Below, piece after piece: positions 57,855 through 64,000 of a DNA stretch of 64,000 nucleotides. Source of the stretch: Caballeronia humi. GTDB lineage: Bacteria > Pseudomonadota > Gammaproteobacteria > Burkholderiales > Burkholderiaceae. Under the pieces are notes generated by a model. The model had not been told where the DNA came from. It ran no database searches and saw only the letters and a program-made list of their open reading frames with translations. The stretch lies in the NCBI RefSeq assembly GCF_001544475.1, contig NZ_FCNW02000013.1, positions 1-64,000 on the forward strand. The letters run 5' to 3'. Made by a program: the position numbers and the translations under genes. How positions within the stretch are numbered: position 1 is the stretch's first letter; each line of letters begins with the position of its first letter.

Positions 57855-59207
57855 ATGGCAAACGCAGGCACAGTCACGCCCGGGCATTCGCTCGGCCGTC
57901 ACCACAATCGATGGATTCAACTGGCGATCGGCATCATCTGCATGGGGCTCGTCGCCAATCTGCAATACGCTTGGACGCTCTTCGTCGTTCCGATGGACGC
58001 CAAGCACCACTGGGGACAAGCGGCGATCCAGACCGCTTTCACCATCTTCATCGTCACCGAAACCTGGCTCGTTCCCGTCGAAGGCTGGCTCGTCGACAAG
58101 TTCGGGCCGCGTCCCGTCGTGATCGGCGGATCGATCTGCGCGGCGCTCGGCTGGATCATCGATGCTCACGCGACGAGCCTCGTGCATCTCTATATCGGCG
58201 CGGTCGTGGCGGGTGTGGGCGCGGGCTGCGTGTACGGCACCTGCGTCGGCACGGCGCTCAAGTGGTTTCCGGACAAGCGCGGTCTCGCGGCGGGCCTGAC
58301 GGCCGCGGGATTCGGCGCGGGCGCGGCCGTCACCGTGATTCCGATCTCCAACATGATCCAGAGCTCCGGCTACGAGCAGGCGTTCATGTTCTTCGGCATT
58401 TTCCAGGGCGTGTGCATTTTTCTGCTCGCGCTGATGCTCGTGCGGCCGAATCCGCCCGCTTTCGCGGCGCCGGCGAAGCGCATCGTCGCGACGAAAATCG
58501 ACTACACGACGGGTCAGATGGTGCGCTCGCCGCTTTTCTGGGTGCTGTACCTGATGTTCGTGTTCGTCGCGGCGGGCGGCGTGATCGCGACCGCCCAGCT
58601 CGGCCCGATCGCGAAGGAATACGGTTTCGCCAAAATGCCGGTGAACCTGCTCGGCGTGACGCTGCCGCTCCTCACGATGGCGCTCTCCATCGACAACCTC
58701 TGCAACGGCTTCACGCGTCCGCTGTGCGGTTTCATCTCCGACAAAATCGGTCGCGAAAACACGATGTTCTTCATCTTCATCGGCGAAGGGCTCGCGCTGC
58801 TCGGCCTGATGGAGTTCGGTCACAACCCGTATCTCTTCATCTTCTTCGCGGCGATGACGTTCCTCTGCTGGGGCGAAATCTTCTCGATCTTCCCGGCGAC
58901 CTGTGCCGATACCTTCGGCAGCAAGTACGCGGCGGCCAACGCCGGCACGCTGTACACGGCGAAAGGCACGGCGTCGATGCTCGTGCCGCTCGCCTCGGTG
59001 CTTTCCGCGATCGGCTCGTGGAACGCGGTGTTCATCGCGGCGGCCGTGATTTCAATCGCGGCGGGTCTGTGCGCGAAGTTCGTCCTCGCGCCGATGAGAA
59101 AGCGCTGGATCGAGAACACGGTCGCGCAGACGTCGTCGTCCGGTTCAATGGATGCGTCGTTCAAGGCCGCCTGGGTGGATGCGCCGAGCAAGTCGTCCGC
59201 GCAATGA
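57855..59207 (+). CDS. oxlT: Oxalate/formate-type MFS antiporter
   Basis: A 450-residue MFS protein with about 12 helices, resembling OxlT. Family blocks are WIQLAIGIICMGLVANLQYAW (in part), LVDKFGPRPVVIGG, CVGTALKWFPDKRGLAAGLT and NGFTRPLCGFISDKIGREN. It should exchange oxalate for formate or carry a related organic acid. No frc or oxc gene is in the window, so the substrate is tentative. GGAG lies 7 nt before the ATG. Its stop overlaps the next LysR gene (ATGA). Confidence 0.85.
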   Translation: MANAGTVTPGHSLGRHHNRWIQLAIGIICMGLVANLQYAWTLFVVPMDAKHHWGQAAIQTAFTIFIVTETWLVPVEGWLVDKFGPRPVVIGGSICAALGWIIDAHATSLVHLYIGAVVAGVGAGCVYGTCVGTALKWFPDKRGLAAGLTAAGFGAGAAVTVIPISNMIQSSGYEQAFMFFGIFQGVCIFLLALMLVRPNPPAFAAPAKRIVATKIDYTTGQMVRSPLFWVLYLMFVFVAAGGVIATAQLGPIAKEYGFAKMPVNLLGVTLPLLTMALSIDNLCNGFTRPLCGFISDKIGRENTMFFIFIGEGLALLGLMEFGHNPYLFIFFAAMTFLCWGEIFSIFPATCADTFGSKYAAANAGTLYTAKGTASMLVPLASVLSAIGSWNAVFIAAAVISIAAGLCAKFVLAPMRKRWIENTVAQTSSSGSMDASFKAAWVDAPSKSSAQ

Positions 59208-60196
59208 GTGTCGAGGGACATGACATGCGCGATGTGCCGCCCGATGTCGCGCATGTTCCGAAATCGCTCAGTGTGTCGATGCATCAATTGCGGCTGTTCG
59301 TCACGCTCGCGCGGCATCGCAGTTTTACCCGCGCGGGCGACGAATACGGCATCACGCAATCGGCAGTGAGCCGCAGTATCCGAGAACTCGAGGACGAAAT
59401 CGCGCTGCGGCTTTTTGACCGGACCACGCGTCAGGTCGCTCTGACCGATGCCGGGCGCAGGCTGCTCGCGCGCGTGGCGCCGCTCGTCGAGGAACTCGAA
59501 GCGGCGTTGCGCCCCGGTTTCGACGACGAGACCGAGGCGGGCGTCGTGCAGCTCGCGAGCAGTTCGAGCCTGACGGCGAGCGTGCTGCCCGCGCTTTTCG
59601 CGTCGTGTCAGGCGCGCTATCCCGAATTGTCGATTGCGCTCGTGGATCGGCCGCAGGGCACGGTGCTGCAACTCGTGCGCGCGGGCGAGGCGGATCTGGG
59701 AATCGTGATCGTGGGCGAAGAGTCGCAAAACTTCGATGAACTCGTCGCCGAGCCGCTCTTTCACGATCCGCTGTGCGCGCTGGTGCCGGCACGCCATCCG
59801 CTGGCCGCTCAGAAAAGCGCGAACTGGCGGATGCTGCGCGGCGCATCGCTTCTCACCCTCGATGACGATACCGGCAGCCAGGCCGCCATCGACCGTGCGC
59901 TCGCGCTGCACGAAGTCGCAGGTGTGACGCTCCAGCCGCTCGCGCAAGCGACATCGGTCGCGCGGATGGTCGAAGCGGGCCTCGGCATCGGCGTTTTGCC
60001 GATGCACGCGTGCGCGTCGATCGGACGCGGCGTGCAGGCGGTCGCGCTCACGCCCGCCGTGTCGCGCGCCGTCGTGCTCGTGCGCCGCCAAAGCCGCGCG
60101 CTGCGTCCCGGCGCGGCGAATCTGTGGGCGCATTTCGTGGCGTCGTCGACGACGCAGCGTTCTGGCGCGGTTGCGCCGCAGGCCGTCGAAGCCTGA
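59204..60196 (+). CDS. LysR-family regulator coupled to the antiporter gene
   Basis: A 330-residue LysR protein, with helix-turn-helix SFTRAGDEYGITQSAVSRSI and effector domain VVQLASSSSLTASVLPALF. The ATG at 59204 overlaps the antiporter stop by 4 nt. An in-frame ATG at 59225 has GAGGGA at a good distance and may be the true start. It is the second LysR gene framing the antiporter. Cotranscription suggests feedback on the same pathway. A hairpin with T-run follows. Confidence 0.88.
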   Translation: MSVEGHDMRDVPPDVAHVPKSLSVSMHQLRLFVTLARHRSFTRAGDEYGITQSAVSRSIRELEDEIALRLFDRTTRQVALTDAGRRLLARVAPLVEELEAALRPGFDDETEAGVVQLASSSSLTASVLPALFASCQARYPELSIALVDRPQGTVLQLVRAGEADLGIVIVGEESQNFDELVAEPLFHDPLCALVPARHPLAAQKSANWRMLRGASLLTLDDDTGSQAAIDRALALHEVAGVTLQPLAQATSVARMVEAGLGIGVLPMHACASIGRGVQAVALTPAVSRAVVLVRRQSRALRPGAANLWAHFVASSTTQRSGAVAPQAVEA

Positions 60197-60245
60197 TTTC
60201 TACCAGAGGCGCAACTGCCTCGTTCCATACCTAAACTTCACGCAG

Positions 60246-60268
60246 AACCCGCGAAACATGCGGGTTTT
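60246..60268 (+). terminator. Terminator after the antiporter-linked LysR gene
   Basis: AACCCGC - GAAACAT - GCGGGTT followed by TT, 50 bp past the LysR stop. The short T-run makes it moderate. Confidence 0.65.
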
Positions 60269-60325
60269 GGCGTGCCCCAACCCTCACGATTCGCCTTGTT
60301 ATGAGGCTATGTGGAATGTAGTATG

Positions 60326-60338
60326 TTGTATATCAGAA
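60326..60338 (+). promoter_or_regulatory. 13-bp motif upstream of panE-like gene
   Basis: TTGTATATCAGAA occurs here, 27 bp before the reductase start codon. Its exact reverse complement occurs at 61405-61417, upstream of the small membrane protein and GntR genes. A shared site for the local GntR regulator is the simplest reading. Confidence 0.5.
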
Positions 60339-60364
60339 GGCAAAATCATCCTAAGGAGACGAGC

Positions 60365-61378
60365 ATGAAGATCTGCGTTTACGGAGCGGGTGCAATCGGT
60401 GGCTACATGGGCGCGCAACTCGCGCGCGCCGGAGCGGACGTGAGTTTCGTCGCACGCGGGCCGCACCTCGCGGCGATGCAGGCGAACGGCGTACGCCTGC
60501 AAATCGACGGCGAGGAACACACCGTCAAGGTGCGCTGCACGAACAATCCGGCCGAACTCGGGCCGCAAGACTACGTGATCATCGCGTTGAAGGCGCATTC
60601 GGTGCCGAGCGTCGTCGACCTGATGCCGCCGCTGCTCGGGCCGGACACGTCGGTCGTCACCGCGGTGAACGGCTTGCCGTACTGGTACTTCTACAACCAC
60701 GGCGGCGATCTGGCCGGCACGACGCTGCAAAGCATCGACCCGGGCGGCAAGCAGTGGAACGTGCTCGGACCGGAACGCGCGATCGGCTGCGTACTGCTGC
60801 CGGCCGCCGAGATCGCCGAGCCGGGCGTGATCAAGCACGTCTACGGCAAGAAATTCCCGATCGGCGAGCCGAGCGGCGAGATCACGCCGCGCCTGCAGGC
60901 GTTCCACGACATCATGGCTGCCGCCGACATGGAAGCGCCGATGCGCGATAACATCCGCGACGAAATCTGGCTGAAGCTGTGGGGCAACCTCTGCTTCAAC
61001 CCGATCAGCGCACTGACGCACGCGACGCTCGACGTCCTGACGAGCGATCCGGGCACCCGCGCGCTCTCGAAGGCGATGATGCTCGAAGCGAAGGCGATCG
61101 GCGACAAGATCGGCGTGAACTTCCGCGTCGATGTCGAGAAGCGCATCAACGGGGCGGGCGCGGTGGGCGCGCACAAGACATCGATGCTGATGGACTGCGA
61201 AGCCGGCCGCCCGATGGAAATCGATCCGCTGATGACCGTCGTGCAGGAAATCGGCCGCCTGGTCCACGTCGAGACGCCGATGCTCGATGCGGTTCTCGCA
61301 TTGATCAAGCTGCGCGAGGGCGTGAACCAGGGCACGGCCAAGCCGCGAGCGCCTGTCGAAACGCAGAAAGCGGCCTAA
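60365..61378 (+). CDS. panE: 2-dehydropantoate 2-reductase family protein
   Basis: A 337-residue NADPH-dependent reductase of the PanE/ApbA family. The N-terminal Rossmann motif is MKICVYGAGAIGGYMGAQLA. The linker has IALKAHSVPSV and VNGLPYWYFYN. The C-terminal domain carries the catalytic Lys region WLKLWGNLCFNPISALTHAT and the substrate Ser/Asn region AHKTSMLMDCEAGRPMEID. Many members act on other 2-keto acids, so ketopantoate is not certain. AGGAG lies 6 nt before the ATG. A GntR gene follows, and both have a shared upstream motif. Confidence 0.85.
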   Translation: MKICVYGAGAIGGYMGAQLARAGADVSFVARGPHLAAMQANGVRLQIDGEEHTVKVRCTNNPAELGPQDYVIIALKAHSVPSVVDLMPPLLGPDTSVVTAVNGLPYWYFYNHGGDLAGTTLQSIDPGGKQWNVLGPERAIGCVLLPAAEIAEPGVIKHVYGKKFPIGEPSGEITPRLQAFHDIMAAADMEAPMRDNIRDEIWLKLWGNLCFNPISALTHATLDVLTSDPGTRALSKAMMLEAKAIGDKIGVNFRVDVEKRINGAGAVGAHKTSMLMDCEAGRPMEIDPLMTVVQEIGRLVHVETPMLDAVLALIKLREGVNQGTAKPRAPVETQKAA

Positions 61379-61404
61379 ACTGGGTATTAAGCCGTCACTG
61401 TTGT

Positions 61405-61417
61405 TTCTGATATACAA
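61405..61417 (-). promoter_or_regulatory. 13-bp motif upstream of the GntR transcription unit
   Basis: TTCTGATATACAA is the exact reverse complement of the motif at 60326-60338. It lies 14 bp upstream of the -35 element of the next promoter, so a bound protein could activate or help repress. Confidence 0.5.
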
Positions 61418-61425
61418 GATGCAAA

Positions 61426-61459
61426 ATATGTTGCGTCCTGCTGCGACGCAACATATACT
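61426..61459 (+). promoter_or_regulatory. Promoter embedded in a perfect 12-bp inverted repeat
   Basis: TTGCGT (61431-61436) and TATACT (61454-61459) are 17 bp apart. They lie on arms ATATGTTGCGTC (61426-61437) and GACGCAACATAT (61445-61456) with a 7-bp centre. Binding to such an operator would close the promoter. The downstream GntR gene is the obvious candidate for autoregulation. Confidence 0.65.
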
Positions 61460-61492
61460 GGAGGCTCTTAAGTACTTACCCGGAGCCTTGAA

Positions 61493-61714
61493 ATGAGCAT
61501 CGCACTTGTAGTCGTCTTGGGATTCGCATTGGTAGCCATGGGTGTCGGCGTTACGTTTATGATTGCATCGGCAGTGCCGCAAGCGATGTTGCAGCGCGCA
61601 CAAGATCACGGTCGCTTTGCCGGCTTGGCGGCGGACGATCAGAATGGCGGCTCGGGCAAGCGTGTCTCGGCCGGCCAGCCGCACTTGGGAAATCGAACCA
61701 TCAATGCCATCTGA
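61493..61714 (+). CDS. Small membrane protein of unknown function (73 residues)
   Basis: One hydrophobic helix (IALVVVLGFALVAMGVGVTF) followed by a hydrophilic tail (RAQDHGRFAGLAADDQNGG). It resembles no family I know. GGAG lies 7 nt before the ATG, directly under the promoter at 61426-61459, so it is the first gene of the unit. Its end overlaps the GntR start by 11 nt, which implies coupling. It could be a regulatory peptide or a transporter accessory subunit; neither is shown. Confidence 0.65.
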   Translation: MSIALVVVLGFALVAMGVGVTFMIASAVPQAMLQRAQDHGRFAGLAADDQNGGSGKRVSAGQPHLGNRTINAI

Positions 61715-62435
61715 TACTCAATCTGTAGACAGACCCGACGTCCGTCCGCATGGACTGACGCTTTCGCTGGAACCGATCAATGCCACGGTTTCGCTGCGCG
61801 ATCAGGCGTACGCGAAACTGCGGCAGGCGATCGCCGAAGCGGACATCTATCGTTCTCGCGAAGAGATCCGGCTCGACGAAAAGGAGCTGACGGAAGCGCT
61901 CGGCGTCAGCCGCACGCCGATCCGCGAAGCGATGACGCTGCTCGAGCAGGAGGGTTTCCTCCGCACGGTGCCGCGCCGGGGCGTATACATATTGCGCAAG
62001 ACGAAGCGTGAAATCGTCGAGATGATTCATATGTGGGCCGCGCTCGAGAGCATGGCTGCGCGCCTCGCCACGCAGCGCGCGACAGACGACGAAATCGCCC
62101 GCCTGCGCCACATGTTCGACAATTTTCGCGACGCGACGCCCGCCGAGCACATCGACGAGTATTCGGAAGCGAACATCGCGTTCCATCAGGCGATCGTGCA
62201 ACTGGGCAAGTCGCAGATCATTTTCGACACGATCAAGAACATTTTTGTGCACGTCCGCGCGATCCGGAAGATGACGATCTCGCAGAGCGACCGCGCGTCG
62301 CGCTCGATCGTCGATCACATGCGGATCATAGAGGCGCTGGAAAAGCGCGATACGGAGCTGGTCGAACGGCTCGTTCGGCAGCATTCGCTCGATTTGGCCG
62401 CGTTTGTCGAGGCTAATTGCGATTTTCTGGATTGA
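61704..62435 (+). CDS. GntR-family regulator with FCD domain
   Basis: A 243-residue GntR protein of the FadR/VanR branch. The winged helix is LDEKELTEALGVSRTPIREAMTLLEQEGFL (key part GVSRTPIREAMTLLEQEG). The FCD ligand domain has RLRHMFDNFRDA, NIAFHQAIVQLGKSQI and DHMRIIEALEKRD, with Asp/His positions typical of metal-assisted organic-acid binding. It probably controls itself and the reductase gene through the motifs at 60326, 61405 and 61426. The start at 61704 overlaps the small membrane gene. Confidence 0.9.
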   Translation: MPSDTQSVDRPDVRPHGLTLSLEPINATVSLRDQAYAKLRQAIAEADIYRSREEIRLDEKELTEALGVSRTPIREAMTLLEQEGFLRTVPRRGVYILRKTKREIVEMIHMWAALESMAARLATQRATDDEIARLRHMFDNFRDATPAEHIDEYSEANIAFHQAIVQLGKSQIIFDTIKNIFVHVRAIRKMTISQSDRASRSIVDHMRIIEALEKRDTELVERLVRQHSLDLAAFVEANCDFLD

Positions 62436-62464
62436 AGCGTTAGTTAGACGCGCTTGAACGATCA

Positions 62465-62504
62465 AGGCCGCCCGGTGGATCAAATCGCCGGGCGGCCTCT
62501 GTTT

Positions 62505-62507
<3 letters not shown>
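62465..62507 (+). terminator. Terminator after the GntR gene
   Basis: AGGCCGCCCGG and CCGGGCGGCCT (11-bp perfect stem, 12-nt loop, 62465-62498) followed by CTGTTTTT on the plus strand. It lies between convergent GntR and sucD. Confidence 0.88.
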
Positions 62508-63377
<870 letters not shown>

Positions 63378-63389
63378 GTGCTGTCCCCT

Positions 63390-64000
63390 TCAGTGGCGTG
63401 CGGCGGCGACGGCGCTGACGATCTTGTCGGCGGCGTCGGCGAGGTTGTCGGCGGGAATGATCGTGAGGCCCGAGGCGCTCAGGATCTCGCGGCCCGCGTC
63501 CACGTTCGTGCCGGCAAGGCGCACGACGAGCGGCACGCCCAGGCTCACTTCGCGCGCCGCCGCGACCACGCCCTCGGCGATCACGTCGCAGCGCATGATG
63601 CCGCCGAAGATGTTGACCAGAATCCCTTCGACCTTCGGATCGCGCAGGATCAGCTTGAACGCCGTCGAAACGCGCTCGCGCGTCGCGCCGCCGCCGACAT
63701 CGAGGAAGTTCGCCGGCTCGCCGCCGTAGAGCTTGATGATGTCCATCGTCGCCATCGCGAGGCCGGCGCCGTTCACCATGCAGCCGATGTTGCCGTCGAG
63801 CTTTACGTAGTTCAGGCCGTGTTTCGCCGCCTCGATTTCGGTCGGCTCTTCCTCGTCCTCGTCGCGCAGGGCTTCGATATCGGGATGGCGGTAGAGGGCG
63901 TTGTCGTCGAAATTGAGCTTGGCGTCGAGCGCGATCACGTCGCCCGCGCCCGTCACGACGAGCGGATTGACCTCGACGACCGACGCATCCAGATCGACGA
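63390..64000 (-). CDS. sucC: Succinyl-CoA ligase beta subunit (3' part; gene continues beyond the window)
   Basis: The C-terminal ~203 residues of SucC. Reading the minus strand from the window edge gives [20 protein letters not shown], the conserved metal-binding strand. [41 protein letters not shown] and [16 protein letters not shown] follow. The start codon and ATP-grasp N-terminus are outside the window. It is the first gene of the sucCD operon, 12 bp before sucD. Confidence 0.95.
   Translation of the reverse strand, partial: VDLDASVVEVNPLVVTGAGDVIALDAKLNFDDNALYRHPDIEALRDEDEEEPTEIEAAKHGLNYVKLDGNIGCMVNGAGLAMATMDIIKLYGGEPANFLDVGGGATRERVSTAFKLILRDPKVEGILVNIFGGIMRCDVIAEGVVAAAREVSLGVPLVVRLAGTNVDAGREILSASGLTIIPADNLADAADKIVSAVAAARH

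Overview
The window is a high-GC chromosomal segment that reads as a betaproteobacterium of the family Burkholderiaceae, most likely the Paraburkholderia/Caballeronia/Burkholderia group. The clues are the fused TreS-maltokinase next to an N-terminally extended GlgE, a BPSS1780-type membrane protein, DUF3563 and DUF2782 small proteins, the yqeY-dnaG-rpoD block and the xseB-ispA-dxs operon. Genus is inferred from gene order and protein similarity by eye, not from a search. Most of the window is housekeeping or ordinary metabolic DNA. No phage, transposase, integrase or CRISPR array was seen.

Layout. (1) 1-12.0 kb, minus strand: an alpha-glucan block transcribed glgA > glgE > treS-mak > glgB. 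TreS-Mak makes maltose-1-phosphate from trehalose, GlgE polymerises it, GlgB branches the polymer and GlgA gives the ADP-glucose entry. Three copies of a ~240-290 bp dispersed repeat flank treS-mak and glgB. (2) 12-18.8 kb: a DUF1345 membrane protein, a PPP-type phosphatase, topoisomerase IB, a RES/Xre toxin-antitoxin pair, small orphan genes (one behind a LexA-type SOS box), an SDR enzyme and a 52-residue DUF3309 protein. (3) 19-25.3 kb: PiT phosphate transporter divergent from a CHAD protein and ModE, a PAP2 phosphatase and a PHB-depolymerase-type esterase. (4) 25.3-31.6 kb: DUF3563, ohr/ohrR peroxide defence, a BPSS1780-family protein, thrB, a DUF2782 protein, amn and a LOG-type nucleotide hydrolase. 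(5) 31.6-46.5 kb: polA, an NDH-2-like flavoprotein, a frameshifted dienelactone hydrolase, a sulfurtransferase, a Rieske oxygenase, the xseB-ispA-dxs isoprenoid operon, folE2, a LysR/MFS pair and a GST. (6) 46.5-54.4 kb: tsaD, a YhiN-like flavoprotein, yqeY-dnaG-rpoD and a CAU tRNA. No rpsU was found where it often sits before yqeY; that gap instead holds a promoter-like element and a strong terminator. (7) 54.5-64 kb: an aldehyde dehydrogenase, an oxalate/formate-type antiporter with two LysR regulators, a 2-dehydropantoate 2-reductase with a downstream GntR regulator, and sucD with the 3' part of sucC, which runs off the window.

The observations most worth checking are: the SOS box before a 65-residue orphan protein; the promoter embedded in a perfect 12-bp inverted repeat before a small membrane protein and GntR gene, together with a 13-bp motif shared with the reductase promoter; an intrinsic terminator ending about 12 nt before the SDR start codon; the divergent LOG and polA start codons one base apart; the RES/Xre module and its promoter; and the possible small RNA upstream of yqeY. 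Operators, promoters and the small RNA are inferences from sequence pattern only.
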